Shown here piece after piece: positions 26,089 to 39,221 of a stretch of 64,000 nucleotides of DNA (positions within the stretch are counted from its first letter, which is position 1; each line of letters opens with the position of its first letter). The DNA is taken from positions 124,001 through 188,000 of the forward strand of contig JAMDHS010000004.1 of assembly GCA_029717555.1 (NCBI GenBank), read 5' to 3'. This DNA is from Peribolospora baueri (Eukaryota > Basidiomycota > Peribolosporomycetes > Peribolosporales > Peribolosporaceae). The notes beneath the pieces were generated by a model, which did no database searches, had not been told where the DNA came from, and saw nothing but the letters and a program-made list of their open reading frames with translations. The translations under genes and the position numbers were made by a program.

Positions 26089-29000
26089 GGTGCGTCGTGC
26101 GTTGTGAGCGAAAGGGCCGAAACTGGGAACAAAATACGTTGACTCACGCCTCGCAAGGTGATATGACGCAAAGTCATTTCCACGCCGTCGAAGTGAAAGA
26201 AATTCATCAGCTCTATCGTCTTTCCTTCCTTCAGCTGGCGGTAGTTGACGCGCTTGGGCTTGTAGTCGAGCTTGAGACGGACTGCGAAAATTTCGGCCAT
26301 TTCTGCGGGGGGGGAGGAAATCTTTAGCGTTGCACTCACACGAAAGGGGACCAATGCACATCTACGCACGAATAAATGTTTGGTCTTTAGCAGCAACCGC
26401 GTTTTTAGCAGCCGCTTGAGGATCTTTGAAAGCGAAGAAGGCTTTGAGGAAGTCTAGGGCGTCTTGGTCAACGTGCAAGCGCAGAGGGGCGACTCGAACC
26501 TGTGGTGGATAACCAGCATTGAGCAAACTTGGCTACCAGGAAAGATGGTTGATGCACTGTACTCACCCTCAGCCTCGCTTCCTCTGTCGGTTGACCAGGG
26601 ATCGGACGAACCATCTTGAGCTCCACTTTGGCCATCTTTGAGTCCGTCTCACGGATGGTCGAACCGCTCGGGCGCATGTCGGTCAGAAACTTGCGCCAAG
26701 TCGATGTCTTGATGTTGTCTATGATGTCAAACTCGCGCACGTCCACGGTGATGCACGAAGCGTCGCTGTGGCCAAGCTCGTACGCATTCCATTCGAGCTC
26801 TACTCCCCGCAGGTTGATCTCGATGGAGAAGTCGCGCGACCGAGCGAGACGCTTGAGCGCCCGAGAAGCCTGGGACGGCTGACGCTCCATCTCCGTGCGA
26901 TGGAGAGGCTGGAATGTGCTCGCTTGCGATGCCGTCTCGGAACCTTGTCCAAGCTCGTCGTCGATCGCGTGGATGATCTCGGCTGGCTCCATGTCCGACA
27001 CTTCGTCCGGCAAACCGATGTGCACAGATTCGAAGAGCACGCTCGACATCATGTTCTCCGCGCTTTCGTCGGGCGTCTGACCCTCTGCCAAAAGTTGTCG
27101 GATCTTCTGCAGGCGTCTCCGCACGGCCTTGCGCTCCTCCTCGATCGCCCAGCGAGTTTTTTGCCAGTCGTAGCCCCCATGCAGACGAACGGTGACATTA
27201 CAGTCGTGTACACGCACGCGGCGAAGGCTGACTCGAGATCTGAAAACAATCGAGTATCACTTTCGTTGAGCTCCAAAGCGAATAGCGGCGAGATAGAGCA
27301 GCACTCACTCGGCGGAAAGAGCTTCCTCGACAGCCAGATTTGACTCGTCGAAGTAGTCGTCGACGAGATTGACGCCGTCCGGGTGCAAGATGCGCACGGT
27401 TACATCCTCGGACACGGAGACGAAATGATCTCGTTGGGGTGGAGCGAGGACGGAGATGGAAGAGTCGTCGGTGGCGTAGCCTTCCTCGTGCTCGTGCCCT
27501 CCGTCAGCAAGCATCATGGGGCTATCGATTGGGGTCACCATGTAGTCTGGGTGCTCAGGCAGGTCGTCTTCAACCATATCGACCGCTGACGGAATGGGCG
27601 CCGCACCGCGAAAAGCATCGTCGTCCAGTGAGGCGAGCAGGTCTGTGAGGCTCCTCGAGGAGGACAACGACGTGGAACTTGGGGCCTTTTTCGAACGCCG
27701 TGGGACGGGTTGCGAGCGCGAAGGTGGGGGTGCAGGTGGCAAGAACGAGCTCAGCACGTCCGGTAGGACCGCCAGTGAGTCGGCGCAAGCTGTGACGATG
27801 ACGTTTGCGCGGTTGATTTCGAGCTGTAGGGATTCATGACGAGGCGAGGTCCGCATGAGAACTGTGTTCGGAACATGATGTCCGCCGTAGACTCACATCT
27901 AGCTGAGGGCGGACCCATCCAGTGGATGTGCGTATTGACGCGTCGAACTCGACCAACTCGAGCATTCGAGCAAAGCCGAGATTCTGAATATTGACGAGAA
28001 GGAGATATGTGAGTGTAATGACTTCATTGAGAGAAGGTATCCTACAGGGAAAGATCCACCTTCCAATGCTGATCGGGGGCGTCCGCCCGCTCCTCCGTCC
28101 TCTCGGCGTTCCGATTATCTTCCAACAAGAACAGGCCAAGAGAGAGGCTGCCAAGCTTGGAGAAGATGGAGGGAGCATCAGGAATCAGGTTGCATGCGTA
28201 CGAAAGCTTGGTGAAAGTCGCCGCCAATCGAGCCTCGGAATCGGACGGGATCGCGAGCACCGAGCCGTCTAAGAGCGTTGCGGACAACCGGGTGACCTCG
28301 CTGGGAGGCACATTCTCGAATGCCTGGATCAGGGGGGCGCAAGACATGAGTCGTTCATCAGTCGAGGGGTGCTCAAACCCAATCTAGACCAAAGGTACAT
28401 GCTCACACCCTCAGGAGACCTTGAGTATTCCGCAAGGTCTTTGAAGAGGCCCGAGGCGGTGCGAAGGACGAAAGTGAAGTCGGCCAATTTGGCGTTGATG
28501 GCCGACTCTTTCAGTCCAAACTCGAGATCCGCTGATGAGACGGCCTTGAGGACGAGCATCGGACGTGGACGCTGGGTCTGGAGGACGGAGAAACGAAATC
28601 AGCTCGGCATGTCGCCCAATACCAAAAAAGCGTGCTACGCTCACAATGTCCCTCTCCAATGTTCGATAGAAGAGCCCTGGTTCCTCCGTCATGGATAGGT
28701 CTTGAAGATCGAGATCCAAGACGCGCAGCTCCACAGTGGTGGAGTTCTGGCCTTCTCGCTCCGTCGCAACAGCGACACTTAAGTCGGAGGCAGAGGCACG
28801 GACCCGTCTCACTCGCTCCCCGTTCTCGTCGGTCGGCACCATTAACATGATTTCCGCTGCAAGCGCACAAGGGGGAGGCCGGCTCAGCATCAGTTCGTTC
28901 GAGCCGAACGGCCCGAAGCGCCGGCGCTACTCACTTTCCGAGACGTCCAGTCGCGCCGTCGTGTCTCCAGATTCCTCCTCCCCTAGCCTGGACCCATCGA

Positions 29001-32000
29001 GACTAAACGTGGCGTGAGGGCCGAAGAAGCGACTGCCCAACATGCGCATGTCGTTCTCGCTTCCGTCCTCGTTCTCGTTCGTCAGCTTCTTCGCCTCCTT
29101 TGTCCAAGCCTCGAACCATTGAGCGAGGTCGTCGGCGAACAGCTGCAAGCCGTCCAAGACCGCTTTGAACAGCGTGAGGTGGAGGGAGGGAAGCGAGACG
29201 GAGATCAGTCGACGAGTACTGGGGTCGGAGAATGCTCCTGAAGGGGAGACCGGTCGCGAGGAGACGACGAGAGATGGATGGAGAGGAGCATCGGAGCTGA
29301 AGGGGTCGGGAGACGAAATGGGTAGAGAGACGAGCAAGGCCGCAGCTTGGGAGTCTGCCAGTGAGTGACGCGCATGATGAGAAGCAAAAAGTCAGCGGCA
29401 GACGGTCGGGACGAGCGAGACGGAGGCCATGGCCGTCGATCCCACGTACCGTGTGCGCCTCTAAAGAAGAGCAAGGCAGCGGCGACCTCGACGGCAGCCA
29501 TCCTCTCCTCGTCCGCGTCCTTCCTTCTTTCGTCATCAAAGGACACCGACTTGGCCTTTCCCTTGCCCTTTGGTGCGCCGCCGTGCCGCTCGTCTTCTGC
29601 GCCCCAAACCGCCTTTACATGGTGGAGATCGACGGAAATGACGCCGCTACGAAGATCGAGTCCTCGCCCACGCTTCCGTCGACGATCGCCTGCATCCGCA
29701 GACTTGATCGGCGCTGGAACGCGGACGGAGACGCGCAAGAGAGGACAGGTGAGGAGGGGGACGACGCCGGAAGGGACTTCTGGATTCGCCTTCGGGGACG
29801 TGCCGCCAGGGTTGTTGGTCGGCAAAGGGGGAGGGTCGTCCAAGTGGAGAGCGTCGACGGACAGCGTGCCAACGGCCCAATCGTCGGCCACTGGCACGCG
29901 GAAAGAGGTCAAGAACGGCAGGACGCGGTCGGCCAGCGATACGTCGGCCAGGACGTGAACGGGCAAAAGGGCGACCCCGGCTCGTCCGCGATCAGACCAA
30001 GAGCCATCGACGACCGGGTTGCGCTCCTTTGTCAGGCCCAACAGCTCCCTTACGCCGCCCTCCACCACCGCCGAACGCCTCCAGTCGGACGCGATGGAAG
30101 GGAAGGACGCTTCGCAAAATTCGGCCGTTGCGCCGTCTTTCGGGGCGGCGGCCGCTTTGCCGGACCGCCTTGAAGATCCCTGACGAGGAGAGGTCGCGCT
30201 CGGAGACGATCGCCGGTGGGGGGATGGTATGAAAGAGACAGGAGGGCGGTATTGGTCCGACAGCGTTTCGTCAAAGAGAATGACCGGCACAATGTGCGGG
30301 GCATCGGAAGGTAGCGTCCGACAGACCGAAGGAGGGAGACGCTCGTGGAGTGATGCGTTTTCGACGCGAAGCTCAAAGGCGGTAGTGGACTCTGTACGTG
30401 ATCCAGCGATGGAGGAGGAGGAGGAGGGAAGGACGAGATGAGATGCCGTCGCCTCCTCGAGAAGTAGCCTGAGCTGGCCGAGCGGCACGTCCTGTTCGGA
30501 CGTCCAATACCGCTCTACGTGCGCGTCCAGCTGGTCCAACTCGAGCTCGCGCGAGTCCTCGTATACCAAGACGGCATAGAGCGAAGCAACGTGCACGCTA
30601 GTCCGAAAGGCGGCCTCCTTGCTGTGCTCGCGCATCGAAGGAGACGGCGGAGAGTCCTTGGCCTTGCTGAAAGACGCCGTGGCGTCGTCGAGAAATCGGA
30701 CGAGACATCTGGCTTGCCATGGCAAGACCAACAGCTTCAGCGACGGGAAAAAGACATCCACGCTCGTCTCTGGACGGCGTGCCACGCGGGGCGCCGGTCG
30801 AGTGGAAGCGGAGGACCCGCCTGCGCTAGTGTCATCGGAGGAGGACGCGGTCTGAAAAGGCCGGGAGCGGGAGGACGTGGAGAGGCGAATCTCGATGTCG
30901 CCGTCCACGCACGACGCCAACAAGAGAACATTTCGTCGCCCGTCACGTCGTGCGTCTCGCGCCGAGGTCGCCGATGTGCCGCCTTGTTCCAGTGGAGGCC
31001 GACCATCCTTGACAGCTTGATGCCCGAACGAAGGGTTGCCTTTCTCCTCCACCAACGACCCCACGTTGTCTTTAACGTCCGCCGGTCGTTCCTCCTTCCC
31101 CCCCTCTTCCGGGACGTTCTCTTCCTCAGTCCTCTCCTCCGGCGCATCGACAAAGATGCTGTGCCCACTGGCGTCTGTCGTGACGGACGGCCTGAGGTCC
31201 GCCACTCCTTGGCTCATCAACGTCGTTTCGGTCTCATTTTCGTCGTCCTCTTCCTCGTCCGTTTCGTCGTTCTCTTCCTCGTTCGTTTCGATCATCACCG
31301 GCGCAGCCGTGGGCGACTGCGTCTGAGAGACGCCAAATGGCCTGCTGCTGCTGCTCCGGGTAAAGCTTGGCGAGGACGAGCGGAGGAGGGGGATGGGGCG
31401 CATCCACAGCTGAAAGCCGACGATGCGCAAAAGGCGAGCGATATCTCCTGGTCCGCGCGAGGGGGCGTCCTCAACAGGGCTGCCGTCGCTCGACGCCGTC
31501 GGGTCGCCAGCGTCGTCACCCACGAAGAGGATTTGGGCAATCTTGACCTCCATCTCCACGCCGTCCCTCTCCGTTTGGTCCTCCAACTGCTGTGCGATGC
31601 CGGCTGGAACGGATGACGAGGACGCGTCCGGCTCGTGGATGATCCGAGCGGAGACGTTGCGAACCGACACGCGTAGCCGGGCGAGTAGACGCTCGATTAT
31701 GCCGGCGAGGAAGGTGACCTCCTCGGCGCCGACGGCGGCGGATGATCCGGGCTGGTCGCTACGGCCGGATGGAGATGGAGCGGAAGGAGGAGGGGGCGAG
31801 GAGGAAAGGGAAGGAGAATCGAAAGCGCCTGGAAAATCGCCGCCGACGCCATCGGGACCGGTTCCGGTTCCGCTACTGGCTTGCAAACTCGCTCTAAGCG
31901 ATCGTTCCAGCTCTTTTCCTTCTTGCTCGTCGTGTAAAAGCCCATCGGCGAGGCTGGCGACGGACTCGGCAAGGTCAAAGCCAGGACGGGCAAGTGTTGC

Positions 32001-32499
32001 TTGTGCAACGCCAGAGGACGAGAGGACGTGGGTGGATGTGGAGGAAGGGGATAAGACGAAGACGAGGGCGAGATCTTCTATGGAAAGGCACAAGTCAGAG
32101 GGGCCAGAGCGAAGGGAGGGGAACGGGATTTGAAGGTGGGCGCGGCCGAGGGTGCCTGAGGAGAGAGTGAGAGGAAGCGGAGCGAGGAGCTCATCAATGG
32201 CCTGTCGCAAAGGAAAGGGGAGAGTGATGAGCCAACGTCAGCCCATCCGTCCTCGGCATCTCGCTTCACCTCGGATCGACGACGGAGAGAAGAGGACGGA
32301 CCTGGCCGTCCAATTCGACGTCCTTGATCTCGACGGTGCCTTTGCTGATCTGCGCATCGACCTTGTCAAGGTCCAGCTCGCCCCCCCTGACAAACCTGCC
32401 AAGCGCTTTGCGTAGGATAAAGGAAAGCAATCGGCGCTGTAGGTTGGCGGGGAGGAAGGAGACGGAGGGAAGGGAGATGGAGGGGAGCCAGTCGAGCAT
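25236..32499 (-). CDS. ATG2: Autophagy-related protein 2 (lipid-transfer protein)
   Basis: Thirteen exons: complement of 25236-25391, 25482-26051, 26148-26302, 26370-26499, 26567-27239, 27309-27823, 27897-27983, 28060-28323, 28407-28577, 28645-28856, 28935-29354, 29450-32201 and 32302-32499; 6303 bases, 2100 residues, normal for fungal Atg2. Atg2 bridges the ER and the growing phagophore and moves lipid along its groove. The N-terminal chorein region reads LPANLQRRLLSFILRKALGR. The conserved Atg2 core appears as REFDIIDNIKTSTWRKFL near residue 1720, then LKLDYKPKRVNYRQL and FFHFDGVEMTLRHITLRG, and the C-terminal AVPIAILKPMIGASEA. Exon 2 encodes a long low-complexity insert with Asp/Glu stretches. 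The exon 6 donor (GTGGAT) was chosen to keep the frame and is the least certain join. Intron 11 contains a run of 29 T on the coding strand. Confidence 0.96.
26057..26085. repeat. A29 homopolymer in an ATG2 intron
   Basis: Twenty-nine consecutive A on the + strand, which is poly-U in the ATG2 pre-mRNA, ending five bases before the acceptor AG of exon 12. It forms the polypyrimidine tract of that intron. Confidence 0.95.
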
Positions 32500-35400
32500 G
32501 TTTGATTCGTCGGCAGGCGGACAAGGCGGAAAGACATGAAGGAATGCTTCAGATACGAGGGGCCATACTCCGCTGGCTGTCCTGCAGCAGCGCTCGTGTC
32601 CAGGGCCGTGTAGGGTGGTAGCCAGGGGACAAACGGGCGACGATGAGGGAGGTGATCGTGGAGTGGCGAGCGAGATTGCGGAGTGGCTGCGGCGGGTCAC
32701 CGCAGCGCAGTTGTGCTCACGACGAGATTAGATAACCAAGTCTTTTTGCCGCTCCGTCGTCTCATCGACGCCGGTGGGCTTTCACGGCCCGTTTACGTAT
32801 GCTGTCCTCCTTGAGAACGGTCACGTCGGATGATCGGCTATGTACACAGCGATGTGCGCGTCACTACGATTCACGAATCAGCCAGCGGGCCCCTCGCTGC
32901 CAGTGACGGGGGGCCGCGCCGAGCCCAAGTGCTCCTGGCGTAAGCGCGCTCGAAGACGGCGCGGGGCTGTGCTATGGGGCGAGGATGAGAAGGAGAACGA
33001 GCGGAATGAGAGAGGCTTGGCCGACGGTAACGAAGAGAGGAAGAGACGAGCTCGCATGCACGAGATGACGACAGCCAATGACCCCCGCGTCGGTTGAAGA
33101 AGAGATGACGAGGTGGAATGACGACTTGTGAGAAAGGCGAACGAACGCCCGAGATAGCCGCCGCCCCACGCCGTCCGTCCAACCGTCCATCCGACCATCC
33201 CATCCATCCGACCATCCATCCCTCCCTCATCGGCCTTGGCTCGAGCCCAGTCGGACCGTTCCACACGATCACACGATCGATCGATCGGCCCTCGCCTGCC
33301 CGCCTCTATCACGAGAATTAGGACCCAACAAACCCGTGGCGAGAGGGGCTGCGGTGGTACGACTGCGGTAAGGTGGGACGAGCAGCATATCTCCTCTGCG
33401 ACGTACCTTGTCGCCGCAGCCAAAAAGCTCGCGGCGCTCCGTGTGCCCCCGTAGTGGTCGGATGTCAGGGTGCGAGCGGAGGAGAGAGAGCCGTGTGGAG
33501 CTGCACTTGCACTTGCACATGCACTTGCACTTGCACTTGCACTTGCACTTGCACCATCACCAGCACCAGCACCAGCGCCGGCCTCTGTACTGCACCTAGC
33601 CGGTGACGGCCTCGTCGTGTGATATACTGTATGAATTCGTGTGCTCTGCTCCTCCATACATACATACATATATGTCCATACATACATGCGCCTCCACGAC
33701 TCCATAGCGGCCCAAGTCAGCCATCCCAAATGGACGAGGCTAGCTTAAACGGCGCAGGCCGGCTCTCGATCCGATCCGCGCTTGCTTCCACGGGTTCATT
33801 CATCCGCTCCGTGCCCCGGGGAAGAGAAGAGGGAACGGAAGGACGGCCGGTCGCTCCCGTTCCAGTTCCCGTTGCCGTTCCTCGCCTCGCCCACCGTCGG
33901 TCGCTCTTCTTCTTCTCACTCTCTTCCTTCCCGACGTGCGGGGAGACGAGACGAGGAGGCGTCTTTGTTTCTGCGCTTGTCGTCTGGTCTGGTTTAGGAG
34001 AAGAATGCACCCGTCCATGGCTCGCCTCTCTTTGTTCCTCCTCTTTCTTCGTCGTCGTCCCCGCGTCACAAGACCGGCGGTGTCGTCCTCGTCGTCGCCC
34101 CCGATTTTGCTTGCTCGCTCGCCAGCGTAGCGCAGCATGCCCTTGTGACGCAGCCGCGGTCCGGCCCGGTCCGGTCTGGCCGAGGTCGCAGTCGCAGGGG
34201 TCGGCAAGGTCGACATGTGACGTCCCTTTGCTGGCTACGCGCACTTGCAACTTGTACTTGCACCCCACCCTGAGCTGAGCTGAGCGGATCGGAGCTGCTG
34301 CGCTGCCTGAGCCTGTCTGTGCACAACGCCGCGACGAGGCGACGGAGGCGGACGCACGTTGGGCGTCCCACCCGAATAGACGCGCGGCGGACGCGGACGG
34401 AAAGGAACGGATGGATTCGGTGGGCGGATGGATGGCAACGCAACGGCAACGGCAAAGGCGGACAGGTGACCGGTGGCCAGGCGAGGCGTGGCCAGGCCGG
34501 TGCGATGGACGACCGGGTCGTCTCCGAGCGCCAAGCCGGGCGGACGACGGACGACGGACGACGGACGACGATGGTAGTGGAGGCGCCGGCGATGCGCTCA
34601 CCCTCTTTCGCCCTTTACCTTGATCCCTCTCCCCGCGCTTTCCTTTCGCCGCCGTCTATTTTCTTCTTTTTTTTTTTCATCCCCTTCCGCCCGCCAGTCG
34701 CCGCCGCCATCTGACCTGCCCCGACCTTGCTTGCCTCTCTCTCCCCCGCTCCATCCATCCTCCTCTTCCCCTCGCCACCCTCAACACCAACCCTCCTTCT
34801 GACCACCACCTCCGCCTTCCTCACCCCCTTCCCCTTCCTCCGCTGCCTCGCCACACCATCCTCCGTTCCCCTTCCCTCCCCGCCGTTCACCTCGCCTCGC
34901 CCGATTTCAACGAACCCGCCCCCGTTGAACCCGCACCGCTCGCTGCTTCCTTCCCCTTGACCGGACCGGTGTCGATCGATGTGTTGGCCCCACCCACGGT
35001 GTCCGGCGAAGACGACGACGAACAAGACTTTGGCCCCATCGATCCCAGCACTCTTTCCGATATACCACCTAGTGTAGCCGTCGCCAAACGGCCCGTCCTC
35101 TCTTCTCTTCTCCTCCACATCCATCGATCGGCCCACACGCACCCGTCGGCGCCTTCACCCGCGGCGCTGCGCCCTGGTCGTTCGAAAAAAAATCTTTTTC
35201 TGCTCCCCTTCGTCTCTTCGACGACGACCTCCATCCCTCTCTCTCGCCCGAGCCCTACCTCCAGCCCTCGTTCCCGGCGTCTGCCCCGCCCGGCCGCGCC
35301 TGCTCGACGCGCAATCGTCGATCCCCGATTCCATTCGCCGCCCCGCCCGCCCGCCCGCCCGCTTGTCCCCTGGTCGCTCCCCCTCCCCTCGGCTCTGCCT

Positions 35401-35562
35401 ACGCGCGGCGGACGTAGATCTCGGCTGCCTTGCTTCCACGCGCTCTCTCCGCTACGCCGACCGGTCGCTTCCTTTTCGGCATCTCGGCGCGACTGACACA
35501 CAGCAAGGCGCATCCACGGCGACGCGGACCGACGCACGGACAGAAGGACAGACGGGGAAACG
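32500..35562. other. Divergent intergenic region, ATG2 and Mks1-like gene
   Basis: About 3 kb shared by two divergent genes. Visible: CCATCC-type repeats near 33180-33225, a (TTGCAC)n tract at 33503-33555, a CATA tract near 33653-33687, GGACGAC repeats near 34540-34570, and pyrimidine-rich leader sequence at 34600-34900 and 35090-35470 before the Mks1-like ATG. Open frames are low-complexity. No RNA gene seen. Confidence 0.55.
33503..33555. repeat. (TTGCAC)n hexanucleotide tract
   Basis: About eight near-perfect copies of cacttg/ttgcac with one variant copy (cacatg), followed by caccag repeats, in the ATG2/Mks1-like spacer. Similar short cacttgc or gcaagtgc runs occur near 34240, 48790 and 61345. 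Confidence 0.9.
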
Positions 35563-38500
35563 ATGGTCGTCAAACTACCCGACCACCCCGTGCTCTCGCT
35601 CTCGGTGGGCAGCCTGCAAAAGATGAAGGAGATTGACGCGGATCAGATCGGGGGTATCTGGACGGGTGAGTGGCCCGCTCTCTTTCGCTCTGATTGTTGG
35701 CGCCCTTTGTCTTTTTCTTTTCTTTTCGTTCCTCCTCTCCTCTCCTCTTCTTGTTTTGTTGCCTTCTTCCGCGTGCGTGTGGGGTGGACCGGCGGAGAGT
35801 AGTTTATGGAAGCGGAGAGGTGCGGGGGCGGCCTTTTGAAAATACGGAGGCCGGGGCGTCCTTGGCTTGGATTGGATTGGCTTGCTTGGAATTGGCTTGC
35901 TTGCGAGTGGCGAGGACGGGATGGGGCTCCGGGCGAGGGCAAACACGAGGCCTGCGGCGTGGCGTGGCAGGCGCGCAGGCGAGAGAGACGGACGACGTGG
36001 ACTGGACTGGTTGGCGGTCGAGCCAGCGTCGACCTCAGCGTCTGGCCGGCGCCTGCCTGGCCGGACAACAACGACGCATGCCGCCGTCGACGCATGCGAT
36101 GCGGACGCCGCAGTCGAGAGCCGGCTCCGGCTCGGCAGCTGGTCATGGTCACAATCATCCCGCTCACGCGATCCCCTTCTATTCCTCCACCTCCACCTTG
36201 TCCCCCGTCTCGCTCCTCCCTCCCCCCACGTCTCACAGTCTTCACCAAGTGCAAGGAGACCCTCGAAAATGGTCGCAGGCTCGAAAACCTGTCTTGGAGG
36301 CTCTGGTATCGCGAGGCTCACCTCCTCCCCGCAGACGCCTCCGACACCGGCTCCCTTTCCGATCCCGAGCTGAGCGGCAGCGAGGACGACGACGACGACG
36401 ACGACGACGTCTCCGACTTGGAATGCGGCTCCCAGGACGACGACGACCACCACCATAACCACGGAAATTCGACGCCCTCCACCTCCGCCATCCACCACGG
36501 CCCATGCCGACGCGGTGAGACTGCCCCCACCGCAGACGGCCGCATGGGACGCTCACCGCCCTCCTCTCGTGCTGCCGCCTCCGCCAAGCTCGACGGTGGC
36601 GACCGCGCCTCCTCAGACGCCTCCAACGTCCGTCCCCAGCCCCGTTCTCGTCGATCTCGTAACGCCGTCCCCACCACCTCCACCTTCGCACCCTCCCTCG
36701 ACGGCTCCGCGCCCTCCAAGCTCCACCGCCCCAATCTGGACCGCAAGCGCGCCGTATCCTCTACCTCCGCCCGTTTCGGTTCAACCGGCCGTCCGCTAAG
36801 CCAGTCCCGCCCCTCTGGCGTCGTCGGTCGTAGGAGGCCCGTCAGCCTCCAGGCCGCCATCGAGCGAATCTCCCTCGTCCCCTTCGGCGCTGAGCCGGAG
36901 AGCTGGAGGAGTCTCTTCGTCCAGAGCAGCAAGGAGCGCCTCGGCGACATGGTCGGAAAGGGCAAGGCCGGAGAGGCCGGCGACGGCGCCGAGAGTAGGC
37001 ACGCCAGCGCCCCCGCCGACCCTTACGAGAGCCGACATAGCAGCCAGGTCACCAGCCCCGTCGTGCATCCCGCCGCGACGTCCCGCAACGGCGCGTCCGT
37101 GGCGGCCGCCGACCTCCTCTGCATCGAGTCCCCGCCCTCGGCCGCGGTGACCGCCCGCCCCAAGGACCCTTCGCCGTCCGCAAGTCCTGTGAAACGTCTC
37201 GCCGCCGTCTCTACCGCCGGCCCATCCGCTTCTCCGACTCCGACTCCCGCCGGTTCCGCCCGCCCGTCGTCCCGCCCGCCCTCGCGGGCCGGTTCGAACG
37301 CGGACCCTCGGTCCGGCAGTCCTGCTTCGAGCGCCGCCACCGCCGTCTCGCCTTCCGCAGCTCAACTGGACCACCTTTCTTCTCCACCGCCCATGCAGAC
37401 CCGCCGCGTACCCCCCTCCCAGTTGCATTCTTCCGGCAACGTCGCACCACCCGCGCCGTCTACTACCTCTCTCGTGCCGGCAAACGCGCAATCGACCGTC
37501 GTCGCGCCAGCTCCTCAGCGGAGCCACGTGGAGGAAGAGCGCACGGGAGCCAAGGCCAAGTCCAAGATGTTCTTCATCTCCGCCGGTCGCAGCTCTGACA
37601 GCACCGGGAGTGACGAGAGCCAGCCGCATCGTATTGCTGGAGCCGTCATGCCCGCCAACAACGAGGCCGGTCCGTCTGCCCCTGCGGTACGCCACGCGAG
37701 ACAACAAGGAGGCGAACTCGTCTTGTCTACCTCGACCGCAGCAGCGGCACAAGAACACTCTTCACAGCAGCATCAACAGCAGCAGCGGCAGGAGGTAGCG
37801 GAGAACACCCAAGCCTCATCCGCGCAGGTTCAGCAGCCACAGCAGCCGCAGCGAAGTATCGCACCGCCACCATCGGCTCGAACTTCGGCACCGCCTCGCC
37901 GTGTCGCTTCGGGCGGTCATCCGCACCTCAGCGGTCACGCGCGTGGCGCTTCAACCGGCGCACTGCCTAGCAAGGCCAAGTTCAACGCGGCCGCTGCCGG
38001 CGCCGGCAGCGCTCTCGCTTGGCGTCCCAACATCACCGCCGCAGGTGGTGGGAGGTCGCGGAGGTCGGAGGACATGGGCGTGGGACATGAGCGCTCGTCA
38101 TCGGCCGCTGCGTTGCAAGGGTCTGGCAAGGGCAAGGGGAAACACAAGGACAAGGGAAAAGGCAAGGCCACGACGACGCGGTTCGAGGTCGGCGGCAGAG
38201 AGGAGGAGGATGACGAGTTCTCAGACGTCTCGGGCGAGGAGGCGGGCGACTCGGACGACTGGTCGTCCACCTCCGATGACGACGGCCACGACTCGGAGGC
38301 CGAGCGCAACGCCGCCATGCGTGCCGCGGCGGAGCGCGCGGCCGCCGAGGAGGCTCGCCAAAAGGCCATGTTCAAGAAGATGCCGATACGGAGCAAGAGC
38401 AGCACGGACGTGCCTGGCGAGGCTTATGCGCCTGTTCGCCCGGGCGCCGGACTGGAGGCCGCCAAGAGGGGCTTGTTGAGCTCCCTCTTCCATCCGGTCA

Positions 38501-39182
38501 ACTACGACGACGTCAATTTACTCCACGGTCGCAGTCATGCCAGCGCGGCGGACCTCCGAGCCAGACCGACCGTGACGGGCCAGCTGGGGTCGAAGGGGTT
38601 CGCACCCAATGCCGGCGGCGCCAAACGTCCTTCTTTCGACTCGGCCGACGGACAGGGACAGGCGGCGGGCGGTCTTCGGACGAGCAAGAGTGCCGTCGCT
38701 TTCCCCGTCGCGACGACGCACCATTTGGTCACGCGCGCCCACAACCCGGGAAACCCTCGCAGGTTAGGCGGTCCGCCTCCCGCCGGCGAGTTCTCGACCA
38801 GCTCGGACGACACCGACGACGACCACGTCCTCCAGCCCAGCAGCGCCGCTCAGGCCAAGCTCAGCGCGCTGGCGGCGAGAAATCCGCAGGCGACGCAGCA
38901 ACGACGACAGCAGGAAGACCGAGAACGAATGCCCCCGCCGCCGCCACTCACCTCGTCCACCAATCAGCCCCCGACCCAACAGTCCCAGCCGATGGCCACG
39001 CCGTCGACCACCCTCGCACACTGCCGCCCCCCCGTCGCCGCGCCCGCACTTCCTCAGACGCCTCGCACGACTCGACGCAACATGCTTTCCACAGAGTTGA
39101 GCGAGAGCCTGCGGCGCAACCTGCTATGGGAGAGGCAGACGCGCAACTTTGGCGGCGGCCTCACCAACTCTCAGGCGCAGGC

Positions 39183-39221
<39 letters not shown>

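Noticed and set aside
28040-28060. Donor GTAGGA at 28045 for ATG2 exon 6
   Set aside because: It shifts the frame into a stop in the next exon; the GTGGAT donor ending the exon at 28060 keeps phase 0.
30519-31616. 365-codon plus-strand open frame opposite ATG2
   Set aside because: It mirrors the large ATG2 exon; no domain, and its composition is that of antisense GC-rich coding DNA.
34957-35496. Possible small gene or upstream exon of the Mks1-like gene (segment with GEDDDEQDFGPIDPSTLSD)
   Set aside because: The first 50 residues look protein-like, but there is no ATG start, no clear splice link to 35563, and the rest is Pro/Arg low complexity.
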